A stretch of 64,000 nucleotides of DNA, from NCBI GenBank assembly GCA_037953745.1, contig JBAKBP010007099.1, positions 39,234 to 103,233 on the forward strand, written 5' to 3'. Source of the DNA: Lithodes maja (Eukaryota; Arthropoda; Malacostraca; Decapoda; Lithodidae). How positions within the stretch are numbered: the stretch's first letter is position 1; every line of letters begins with the position of its first letter. A model generated the notes under the pieces. It did not search any database. It saw nothing but the letters and a program-made list of their open reading frames with translations, and had not been told where the DNA came from. Shown here piece by piece: positions 44,930 to 55,269 of the stretch. A program made the translations under genes and the position numbers.

Positions 44930-45380
44930 ATTGGAACATTACCGCCATACCCGGGTAACAACACGAAGAATGGTTCGTAATTCCCAAACAAATTTACGCT
45001 GTTTTACGGCCATACACATCATGCTATAATAGGCGGGGTCGCAAGGTCTGTGGAATGTTGGCCATCTTATAGTCATGGTAACCCTCTCTATATCTATCTA
45101 TCTAAGTATCTGTCCGTTTATCCATCAGTATCTGTTTATGTTCATTCATCTACAGTATCTATATATTTATTGATATTTCTTGTTATTAATATGTGCTTTT
45201 ATTGTATATCTATCAAGAAATGTTTCTATCTATCTCTTTATTTCTCTAATTGGCACATTACCACCATTCCCAGGAAAGGACAGGAAGAATGTGTGGTAAT
45301 TCCCCTAACAAATTTAGCCTGTTTTACTGCCATATTCATCATGCTCTAATTAACGGGTAGAGGCTAGGTCAGAGAACACG
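44930..45380. repeat. Dispersed repeat R-beta, copies 2 and 3
   Basis: Segments at about 44930-45060 and 45230-45380 both contain acattaccgccat or acattaccaccat, gtaattccc, aaatttacgctgttttac or aaatttagcctgttttac, and catcatgctataat or catcatgctctaat; tetranucleotide runs lie between them. Confidence 0.55.
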
Positions 45381-45739
45381 TTATAAATATATTCTTTCAG
45401 CTCCAATCATCTGTATAGGCAAATATAATAGTCTACAACCATTTGAAGACTAACACTAGATTATTATATTTAAATAGGATTAACTTCTAGAAATTACAAA
45501 TTGAAAATTGTCTTCGTTGACCTTTTATAAACCACCGATTATTGCTAACCAATTATAATTATCAATTTATTGCCCAAAAAGGCATCGTCATATTGAATGG
45601 ACTACAGAAAAAATGCTTAAGCTTGTCAACATGATTTTGTTATTTCAGATATACTTTAGCTATTTGTTTAACAGGTTAACGTACATCAAAATACATACAT
45701 ACATACAATGGTTTAACGGATTTTTTCCATTACATGCAT

Positions 45740-46080
45740 TGTAACGGCTCAGACGGGGTTGCCTTTCAGTAGTTGGAGTGTATTGTAGTACAATAAAGTC
45801 CTGCCACAGCACTTCCCCACCAAGTCATCACTGTGGCTGATGTTGGTATAATGCTAACCATGCCTCAGCAAGACTCAACAGTCTCCCTGCAGCACTTGCA
45901 CCTGCAGTATCTGCAACCACACCAGCCTTAACAGTGTTACAAAAAGACAGCACCATAACAAGACTCTACTGTATATTAGGCAATTGGATTATAGAACAAT
46001 GAAGTCCTGCCCCAACACTGCTCCAACATGCAAACACTGTTGCTGACACAGGTGTGGTGCCAAACAGCGCCCAGGTAAGA
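45740..46080. repeat. Degenerate tandem repeat, unit about 150-160 bp
   Basis: Two or three imperfect units carrying acaataaagtcctgccacag or acaatgaagtcctgccccaa and later gcc-rich blocks with cagcaagactc or cataacaagactc. Non-coding. Confidence 0.4.
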
Positions 46081-46789
46081 TTCAGTCCCCTGTGGCACCT
46101 ATCCGCACCCCACCAGCCTCAGCAGTGCCATACCAAAACAGTGCTAAGATAAAGCCTTTATTGCATAGTAATGGTTGTTGGTCCACAAGTCTATCGCCAT
46201 CCCCCCTATTAGTCGCCTTGTACGACACGCAGTAGGATGCGTGAGGCATATTCTTTTTATCCTCCACCATTAGATGAAGGCCCCCTTACCCCCTGGGGGG
46301 GTATATATGTTTGTATATATGTGTTATTCAGTATTGTTGAAGAATATTGTTTTCTAATAAATAGAGGGGATTGTTGAGGAATGTTGGTTTATTATAAATA
46401 GGAGGGGAAAATAAAGTCGAAGTTATAAAACCGAGGGATAGTTTTTTATCTTGACTGAACGACAGAGGTAACACGGCATTGGACACATTTATGGGTTCAC
46501 GCTATAACTTACGGACAGTTTTATTTTAATCTGTATTTTATTTGTTTTTAAGTTGGCACCCTAGACCTCCATCAAGCTCTAACAAAAGAAGACCCAAAAG
46601 ACCCCACTTCGAAATACATTTGTTCCTAAACTATAGTTTGCCGGTCGCTCGCCAGGAATAAATCAACCTCTTACTTAATGGCACGAAAGGTTTCAAAGGT
46701 GGTTTTGGGCGTATTTTGTTAAAGTTTGGTGGAGGTTAGGGAACAAACCAAACAAATATAACTCCATCCCTTTAACCCAATCTGGTGTG
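46081..46789. other. No gene; possible unknown repeat
   Basis: The segment 46170-46300 (gtcgccttgtacgacacgca) resembles a sequence I associate with arthropod dispersed repeats, but I cannot name it. The rest is AT-rich. Confidence 0.3.
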
Positions 46790-47040
46790 AGTAGAGTCTG
46801 TTTGGACCCTCCCTGTATCGCTCCATTGTCTTGGAGATTTATAGGCGCTTTATAACACACTTCACATCATTCAGGTGTCGATTTTTTTCTGAGACAACGA
46901 TAGAAATCTTACAATTAAGCAGAAACCGGGACATTATTCTACCAAAATATGTACATATTTAGCTTGAAGAGGTCTATGTGGCCTTTTTTGTAGGTTGAAG
47001 GGGGTCTGGGGAAGGCTTTATCTTAGTCTATGAGTCCAAC
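46790..47040. repeat. Dispersed repeat R-alpha, copy 2
   Basis: tcgctccattgtcttggaga, then aggtgtcgattttt, gggacattattctacc and a gaagaggtct block, all also in the other R-alpha copies. Confidence 0.5.
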
Positions 47041-48560
47041 TATTGCTCGATAATGGCGGCAACAATCAAAACCCTCAATAAACATTATCATAATAACCTC
47101 CCATACGTCGCACCAGATGGTGTTAACACTATTGTTTTAAGCCTATTCCAGAGAAAACGTGGGTTCTCTCATAATTATAAGAGACATCAGGATATCCAGA
47201 GAGCGTGTCCTACTGGTTTTTCCTGTTAAGATGAAGTAATAATTATATTGATGACAATAACAATAATAACGATAATAATACTAGTCATTACATGTAAATA
47301 ATTAATAATTAAGTATAATATTACTGAAAGATGGAGTTGCCAGGTATATGAGTGAAAGTGGTGTTGGGTTGGAGGAGGGGTGCCGGCTGACGAAAAACAG
47401 AGTAGTATAGAGTCGATTTATTCTTATCCACCCCCTCTTAGATTAAGGCGTCCGACAATAAATATTAAATAGATTACTGCTAACATTAACATTACAATAT
47501 ACTGTATTATGTGCATTACTCATTTGTCTTATTGTCACCATTGTACCTCAACTGAAATATAATTAGCTACTAATTGATCATTATCAAATAATATCTCATG
47601 CGCGCTAGCTCACATACGTAATATTTGTCAATATATCGAAGCGTAATGCAGTACTTAAGCTAAACCATTAATATAGATTGCAGTCTTACCAAGGTATTCA
47701 CCACTTAGGACGTATCATATACTGTAAGTAAGCCATAAGTTTCGCTTAATTAATTGCATCAGCAACAACCTATACCGGTACTCCAATATGCTGTACATTT
47801 GAAAAGTACGTCATCATTTTGATCACCTTCAATGATATACAATTAACAGAACTCATTACATTAATACCTGGAGCGTATAGAAATATGACACACAATCGAC
47901 GTATTAGTCAGAAATAATTGCCAAATATAATATGCTCGTTAATGACTGCAAAATAATGGAAGCCAGTTGAGTCTCTCTCATTACGTTTAGGAAATATTGA
48001 AATAGGTTTTGTGTTTACGACTTGAATGGCTTGTAATTACAATAAGTGTTCATAATTATAACTCGAAATTATGTTTCGATAATGTGCAGGGGATATTAGA
48101 GATGCATACTAGCATTATTGTTATAATAATTAAAGTATCGTTATTTGTATTGTTTAAATAAGTCACACCAAGGCAACTTAGAGCATTTATTTGGAATCTC
48201 TTCTTCGATCTCTTCAGACTTGAAGATACGAGGCCAAAATGGGGTTTGTTTTGCTACAATCTTCATGTTGGTCGTTGCAAGTGACCATATAATGAGGCAG
48301 CTCTATGTGAGAAAGTAGTGCAGGTGTTAAGGACTTCCTCGCAGTAAAAACATGGTTTTGTTGTTTATATAACTCTACTTTTTATGACCTACGTGAAATC
48401 ATTACCTTTATTGTTCTAGTGCCGTGAAGACCCCTCGCAGGATTTGTTACATACAAACCATGGGGCTAGGGCTACTGCTTGTTGGAAGCAGGATCAGACC
48501 TTAAGAAACACTTACGTTAAACCTGGGAATGGCGGAATGTCACTTCTAGCACTTTAGATC
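47041..48560. other. No feature seen
   Basis: AT-rich, no open frame above background, no repeat detected by eye. The nearest thing to single-copy sequence in this window. Confidence 0.45.
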
Positions 48561-49852
48561 CTAGTTGCAAATGACGATCTTCACTTGCATTGCTAGTTCC
48601 AAACATAGCAGGCCCTTCACTTCACACTGCTAGTTGCAAATGACGATCTTCACTTGCATTGCTAGTTCCAAACACAGCAGGCCCTTCACTTCACACTGCT
48701 AGTTGCAAATGACGATCTTCACTTGCATTGCTAGTTCCAAACATAGCAGGCCCTTCACTTCACACTGCTAGTTGCAAATGACGATCTTCACTTGCATTGC
48801 TAGTTCCAAACACAGCAGGCCCTTCACTTCACACTGCTAGTTGCAAACAACGATCTTCACTTGCATTGCTAGTTCCAAACACAGCAGGCCCTTCACTTCA
48901 CACTGCTAGTTCCAAACATAGCAGGCCCTTCACTTCACACTGCTAGTTGCAAATGACGATCTTCACTTGCATTGCTAGTTCCAAACATAGCAGGCCCTTC
49001 ACTTCACACTGCTAGTTGCAAATGACGATCTTCACTTGCATTGCTAGTTCCAAACACAGCAGGCCCTTCACTTCACACTGCTAGTTGCAAACGACGATCT
49101 TCACTTGCATTGCTAGTTCCAAACCCAGCAGGCCCTTCACTTCACACTGTTAGTTCCAAACATAGCAGGCCCTTCACTTCACACTGTTAGTTCCAAACAT
49201 AGCTGGCCCTTCACTTCACACTGTTAGTTCCAAACATAGCAGGCCCTTCACTTCACACTGTTAGTTCCAAACATAGCAGGCCCTTCACTTCACACTGTTA
49301 GTTCCAAACATAGCAGGCCCTTCACTTCACACTGCTAGTTGCAAACGACGATCTTCACTTGCATTGCTAGTTCCAAACACAGCAGGCCCTTCACTTCACA
49401 CTGCTAGTTGCAAATGTAGCAGGCCCTTCACTTCACACTGCTAGTTCCAAACATAGCAGGCCCATCACTTCACACTGCTAGTTGCAAACGACGATCTTCA
49501 CTTGCATTGCTAGTTCCAAACACAGCAGGCCCTTCACTTCACACTGCTAGTTGCAAATGTAGCAGGCCCTTCACTTCACACTGCTAGTTCCAAACATAGC
49601 AGGCCCATCACTTCACACTGCTAGTTGCAAACGACGATCTTCACTTGCATTGCTAGTTCCAAACACAGCAGGCCCTTCACTTCACACTGCTAGTTCCTAA
49701 CATAGCAGGCCCATCACTTCACACTGCTAGTTGCAAACGACGATCTTCACTTGCATTGCTAGTTCCAAACACAGCAGGCCCTTCACTTCACACTGCTAGT
49801 TCCAAACATAGCAGGCCCTTCACTTCACACTGCTAGTTGCAAATGTAGCAGG
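48561..49852 (+). repeat. Composite minisatellite of 32-bp and 37-bp units
   Basis: Unit A (ctagttgcaaatgacgatct... 32 bp) and unit B (ctagttccaaacatagcagg... 37 bp) alternate as a 69-bp dimer over much of the array, with B-only runs near 49145-49330. A hybrid unit (ctagttgcaaatgtagcagg) occurs at about 49406, 49550 and 49833. All units open with ctagtt or a variant. Confidence 0.95.
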
Positions 49853-50806
49853 CTCAATCCTAGTTGTCTAAAAAGGGTTAAGGCTAGTTTGCCAACGTAG
49901 ACTCCTAACAAGTGTTTTGGTGGTTGTTGATGATCTCGTCCTGCGATGTCATAGTGGCAACATTCTCTGATCCTTTAGGTTGCTTGTCTGTCAGGAAGAT
50001 GAGGGCACACAAGTTAGGTGGTGAATGTTGTGTGATATGTCTGTCTGTCATGGAACGTGTCAACCTGGATCCTGTGGGGGTTGCCACTTTCTTCCAGGGG
50101 ACATTAGCGGCTTAACAAGACTTTTACATTCTCTCTGTCTGTCTCAGTCTTGCTCTGTTTCTTATTTCGTCATTAAGATGCTTGTGTATATTGATTTAGA
50201 CCATGTGACAGTTGTTTTGGTGTATTGCATTGACAGTAAATGATAATTTAGATAATGACAGTATCAATAATGAACATATATTAAAATTCTATAAATCTTG
50301 TAACTCAAAAAGGTCTTCAGTAAATGGGCAAGTAATTCCAAAATTTGAAAACAGTCATCCAGTTAATAGATTTGGAAACATACATCCCGTTTGCTCCAGC
50401 CTTAACTGTGCTATAACCGATTATGGTTAAGATTTCTGACCTAATTATGGTGAAGAAACTGTAGTAGTACACGTTAAGAGTAGACTTTTATTTTATTTTA
50501 TTTTTTTATTTTTATTGTTATTTTTCTTATAATTTCTTCCCTAGCCTTCCATTAAGATTTAAGAATAGCATGGAGTTGGTTGCATATATAAATTGCATAC
50601 AGAAGGCGTGTGTTAACCCTTTGAAGATTATTACTTATTTTGTCAGTTTATTTTGGCTATCATTAGAAGATTGTATACAGTTTAGGAAGATATGTGGAAA
50701 TAATACGGGTGAAGACTATCTCAATAAATCCTCTGACTGCCATATACCCTTCCTAATCTTAATAATTTCGTATAATATTACCCAGAAGACAGAACATAAA
50801 TGCGTA
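49853..50806. other. No gene identified
   Basis: Open frames of 60-82 codons occur on both strands (for example 49912-50115 and 50570-50818) but show no family motif and overlap each other. A T-rich tract at 50490-50530. Confidence 0.45.
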
Positions 50807-51418
50807 ATTAGATCATGAAAGGGTTACGTGTTGGGGTTTCATTAGATCATGAAAGGGATACGTGTTGGGGTTTCATTAGATCATGAAAGGGATACGTGTT
50901 GGGGTTTCATTAGATCATGAAAGGGTTACGTGTTGGGGTTTCATTAGATAATGAAAGGGTTACGTGTTGGGGTTTCATTAGATAATGAAAGGGTTACGTG
51001 TTGGGGTTTCATTAGATAATGAAAGGGTTACGTGTTGGGGTTTCATTAGATCATGAAAGGGTTACGTGTTGGGGTTTCATTAGATAATGAAAGGGTTACG
51101 TGTTGGGGTTTCATTAGATCATGAAAGGGTTACGTGTTGGGGTTTCATTAGATCATGAAAGGGTTACGTGTTGGGGTTTCATTAGATAATGAAAGGGTTA
51201 CGTGTTGGGGTTTCATTAGATCATGAAAGGGTTACGTGTTGGGGTTTCATTAGATCATGAAAGGGTTACGTGTTGGGGTTTCATTAGATCATGAAAGGGT
51301 TACGTGTTGGGGTTTCATTAGATCATGAAAGGGTTACGTGTTGGGGTTTCATTAGATCATGAAAGGGTTACGTGTTGGGGTTTCATTAGATCATGAAAGG
51401 GTTACGTGTTGGGGTTTC
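50807..51418 (+). repeat. 34-bp minisatellite, exactly 18 units
   Basis: Unit attagatcatgaaagggtta plus cgtgttggggtttc. No indel in 612 bp. One site alternates C/A (gatcatg or gataatg); units 2 and 3 carry gggata instead of gggtta. Confidence 0.97.
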
Positions 51419-51551
51419 ATTTTCCTTGTTGTTGATCTTACTTAACCCTTTCTGTATGGTGACCCATGTTTTGAAATTATATTCTGGTATTATTTAGACG
51501 ATATTATTTAGTTACGGAGGCTAAGTGTGGGATACAGGGGTTAAGTTTGTT

Positions 51552-51830
51552 TTTATTGACCCCTTTCTCCCTCAGGTATAGCCCCTTTAGTTCTAAGATT
51601 TTAAGACGTTCGCCCCAATAGTTTGGCAATTTTTAGACATTTCACTTATTTTGTTGTCAATATTAAAACCTTTTGTGCCATTAAGTGTCGATATTTTCCT
51701 GCAGAGCGATAGTGAGCTTGTAATAATATAGGAGGAAATGGCCTTGGGCCGGGACATTATTCTACTGATTTTTTTTTAAATTTACCTCGAAGGGGGATCT
51801 TGCGGATAGTTTATAAGCTAGATGGAGGTC

Positions 51831-51875
<45 letters not shown>
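51552..51875. repeat. Dispersed repeat R-alpha, copy 3, then (GA)n
   Basis: agttctaagattttaagacg, ttcgccccaatagtttggca, gggacattattctactg; followed by a GA run at 51833-51875. Confidence 0.55.
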
Positions 51876-51878
<3 letters not shown>

Positions 51879-51904
51879 TGTGCGTGTCTTGTGCGTGCGT
51901 GTTA

Positions 51905-52390
51905 CTCAGTTACTTGTTCGTCAAGGGGAATCCACGCAATGCGAGCTAAGCTCATTATTATCGCGCCTCCTTAACTGGGAATGTATTGCGTGAAATGCAT
52001 GTTAAGTGTTTTATGTACTGCTGGAATGGCTGTGGATGTGTGTGTAGTCTGTATTTAGCCAATTGGCGACATCGGAAACGAAGGCTTAGGGTGGATCTGT
52101 ATGGTACCATTCTCACTATAGACGGTACCGTCTCGCCCGAAGGCTTAGGTAGCCATCAGCTTAGGTGAACCATATGATACCCATCTCGCCTTGTACCATT
52201 TTTGCCAACCCCAGATGGGACGTCACAACGTCGTCCACTTATTCCAGGTACCTATTTACAGCTAGGTGAACTGAGGCTAACACATGAAAGGAGACAAGCC
52301 CAATTTGTCTCCGCTCAGCCGGGGATTGAACCCCCGACCCCTCGTGTGTGAGACGAGAGCTCTACCTACTAGGCTACAGGCTGTGTGTTA
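51905..52390 (-). mobile_element. tRNA-derived SINE, family 2, copy B
   Basis: Full-length match to 27285-27763, including the tRNA-like head at 52382-52312 (B box GGGGTTCAATCCC) and the body ending near cttgttcgtcaaggggaatc. Both copies lie beside SSRs. Confidence 0.75.
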
Positions 52391-52540
52391 TGCCTTAAGT
52401 GTTTGTATTTCATATTCCTTGCTGTTGATCTTCCTTCAAGCAGGGTGTCTTGAGCACGGACCGCCAGCAGGCCCGGTACAGTCACGGACGATAATCATGT
52501 TTTATATCATGCAACACCTTTAGAAGTAACCATGCACATT

Positions 52541-52698
52541 TTAAGTGTGCATACTTTAAAACATATACCAGTCTTCACACTGTTTGGTTTGTTGGATATC
52601 TTGTTTTGCTTCCCCGGTTTAAGTGTGCATACTTTAAAACATATACCAGTCTTCACACTGTTTGGTTTGTTGGATATCTTGTTTTGCTTCCCCGGTTT
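52541..52698 (+). repeat. 78-bp tandem duplication
   Basis: ttaagtgtgcatactttaaa to tgcttccccggttt, present twice in direct contact and apparently identical. Confidence 0.95.
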
Positions 52699-52930
52699 CG
52701 CTCCATTAATTTGGAGATTCTAAGACTTTTCTCCCTGTTAGTTTGGCGGTAATATAAAGTTTTACCCCATTCAAGGGTCGATTTTTCCTAGGCGAGCGTT
52801 AGCGAAACTGTAATTAGAAATAGTCGGCCTTCACTCGGACATTATTTCTATAAAATAAGTGTATACATTTAGATTAATGGAATCTGAGTGGGCATGTCTT
52901 AGTTTGAAGGAATTCTGATTTTTTTTTCCT
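52690..52930. repeat. Dispersed repeat R-alpha, copy 4
   Basis: tcgctccattaatttggaga, agtttggcggt, aagggtcgatttttccta, cggacattatttct; directly follows the 78-bp duplication. Confidence 0.5.
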
Positions 52931-53291
52931 TGCTTTTTGCTCCAAATTGGCTAAAACAAGCAAACCCCTCAATCATAATTAAACTAAATACCCTAATACT
53001 CCACATACCGTCGGGCCAGATAATGTTAAGCCAATATCACACGAGCGCTTTTCCCCCCAATATTTATCTTCAACACTGGTCTGGCAGCTTATGAAGTAAA
53101 CCATTTAAATAATTCAGCCTCCTACATTAATCTAACTTATCTCTTGTTACCAATACCAGTGCAAAAGATCCTCAAAATGTTGCCAGTAAAATGTTGACCA
53201 CGGAATGTTGACGATAATAGCTCTCGTGTGGCACCGGTTTTAGTCTATGTCATTATTATGAGCCCGAATATATAATATATACTGTGTTTAA
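52931..53291. other. No feature seen
   Basis: AT-rich spacer between R-alpha copy 4 and the next array. Confidence 0.4.
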
Positions 53292-53948
53292 TTATATTCC
53301 CTTGACTCCCTACTGCGTTATATTCCCTTGACTCCCTACTGCGTTATATTCCCTTGACTCCCTACTGCGTTATATTCCCTTGACTCCCTACTGCGTTATA
53401 TTCCCTTGACTCTCTACTGCGTTATATTCCCTTGACTCCCTACTGCGTTATATTCCCTTGACTCTTTACTGCGTTATATTCCCTTGACTCCCTACTGCGT
53501 TATATTCCCTTGACTCCCTACTGCGTTATATTCCCTTGACTCCCTACTGCGTTATATTCCCTTGACTCCCTACTGCGTTATATTCCCTTACTCCCTACTG
53601 CGTTATATTCCCTTGACTCCCTACTGCGTTATATTCCCTTGACTCCCTACTGCGTTATATTCCCTTGACTCCCTACTGCGTTATATTCCCTTGACTCCCT
53701 ACTGCGTTATATTCCCTTGACTCCCTACTGCGTTATATTCCCTTGACTCCCTACTGCGTTATATTCCCTTGACTCCCTACTGCGTTATATTCCCTTGACT
53801 CCCTACTGCGTTATATTCCCTTGACTCCCTACTGCGTTATATTCCCTTGACTCCCTACTGCGTTATATTCCCTTGACTCCCTACTGCGTTATATTCCCTT
53901 GACTCCCTACTGCGTTATATTCCCTTGACTCCCTACTGCGTTATATTC
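53292..53948 (+). repeat. 26-bp minisatellite, about 25 units
   Basis: Unit ttatattcccttgactccct plus actgcg. Very homogeneous; a few units have tctcta or tcttta, and one lacks the G of ttgact (near 53588). Confidence 0.97.
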
Positions 53949-54040
53949 TGGCTGTGATTATGCGATTATATTTAGTTTACAATAGGACCTGTAGGAGTCA
54001 GAGGGTTCATTGAGATCATCTTCACTACTCAGTCACCTAG

Positions 54041-54277
54041 ATGTCCTACCTAAGCTGTCTAAAATTATATAATGTTAACCAACATATTATTGGATGCATC
54101 ATCGTATTGAAAGAGTTGAGAAAGATCAACAACAAGGAACATTATATCCAATCCCTTGCAGCACAACACACACGCCTCCTGGATATTGTGAGCTGCGTAG
54201 CAGGTTTACTAAAGTGTATACAGAAGTTGTTAACGTTTATTATGGCACGTGAGGAAAAATACTGTAGAACATGTTAG
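54041..54277 (+). CDS. Unrecognised 78-codon open frame
   Basis: ATG to TAG, encoding a leucine/isoleucine-rich sequence (HIIGCIIVLKELRKINN, then LLDIVSCVAGLLKCIQK). Composition is protein-like and it is not made of a simple repeat, but no motif or family is recognisable. It is flanked on the left by the 26-bp minisatellite and on the right by a (TTGTAG)-like repeat. No splice sites or promoter are convincing. It could be a host exon, a TE remnant or chance; I favour chance or relic. Confidence 0.2.
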   Translation: MSYLSCLKLYNVNQHIIGCIIVLKELRKINNKEHYIQSLAAQHTRLLDIVSCVAGLLKCIQKLLTFIMAREEKYCRTC

Positions 54278-54294
54278 GGGCAACAATAGAAGTA

Positions 54295-54390
54295 GTTATT
54301 GTTGTAGTAGGGATAGTTGTAGTTGTGATAGTTGTAGTTGTGATAGTTATAGTTGTGATAGTTGTAGTTGTATCTGTCATTGTTTTAGTT
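54295..54390. repeat. Short repeat of tagttgtgatagttg type
   Basis: Five or six imperfect units of tagttgtagttgtgatag and shorter forms. Confidence 0.75.
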
Positions 54391-54530
54391 GCTGTGTAAG
54401 TATTTGAAGCGTGATAATGGGGTCACAGGACTGGGTTTGTAATCTCATGTTTGAGGGGAGGGGTAGGGGCATCTTCATCAAAACTCATCGCTATTCTATA
54501 TATATACTGTATAATTATACCGGTATATAT

Positions 54531-55074
54531 ATTTTTTGTTTTTCTATATTCCATCTACTCTCGCTCGGGCATAGGCTTAGAGCCTGTACATTCAACCGTA
54601 CATTCAACGGTGAAGCCCGTGAGGTCACGTTCCACTCTAGGGAGTGAGACATGTGAAGCACTTTGAGATGCAACCAGCCCCCGCTATCTTGCCTTTGCAA
54701 GATGTACGGGGCCCGGTTGCACACTCACCGCTCAAAGCAGCCCTATCTCTATAGCCGCCTCACCCCAGTGCTTCACTGCCTCATCCCCTAACCCCTAAAC
54801 TCGGACCCTCACTCAAAGAACGCCATTTATTGAGCAATGAACTCACTAGGCATTGCCCCCCTATAGCATATTTTTAATATGGGAATATTCATTCGGTGCT
54901 ATTTAAAAAGGGAACAATGAGTGTATTTCTTGGTGTTTTGGTGGGCTTTGTGGTAATGCACTGATACTAGGTACAGCACAAATTCCATACCAATAATATC
55001 TTCCCATTGATGCATCGGGATTTGAAGCCGGGACCATTGGATTACCAGTCCAGTGGAATGATCACTCCACCACA
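54531..55074 (-). mobile_element. tRNA-derived SINE, family 1, copy B
   Basis: Same order as 41425-41905: decayed tRNA-like head at the right end (on the minus strand GTGTGGTGGAGTGATCATTC, with GGCTTCAAATCCC as the B-box position), body, then the ggaatatag end and an A-rich tail (T-rich at 54531-54545). It has an extra segment of some 60-70 bp near 54660-54740. Confidence 0.7.
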
Positions 55075-55198
55075 CCTCCCCCTCTGCTTGTCGCCAACAG
55101 ATTGTGACATACTCAATAAATACAGTAAACAAAAGTAGGAATCTAGGTTTGTGCTAAGTCGCGTGATTTTTTTTTTTTTTTTTTTTTTCTATGTGATT

Positions 55199-55242
55199 GA
55201 GGGAGGCAAAAGGCATAACTGCCTATAGCGAGTGCCTCCCCC
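55199..55242 (-). promoter_or_regulatory. 3' UTR stem-loop of the Jockey-like LINE
   Basis: Arms 55199-55208 (gagggaggca) and 55233-55242 (tgcctccccc) pair over 9 of 10 positions; the loop holds a small GGCA/TGCC hairpin. The same structure is at 4382-4425 and, eroded, at about 25175-25215. A likely recognition site for the LINE RT. Confidence 0.6.
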
Positions 55243-55269
55243 ATAGTTGAAAGAGTGACAGGGCCAAAA

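Noticed and set aside
42282..53948. CRISPR-like arrays
   Set aside because: Units are in direct contact without unique spacers, and the DNA is eukaryotic.
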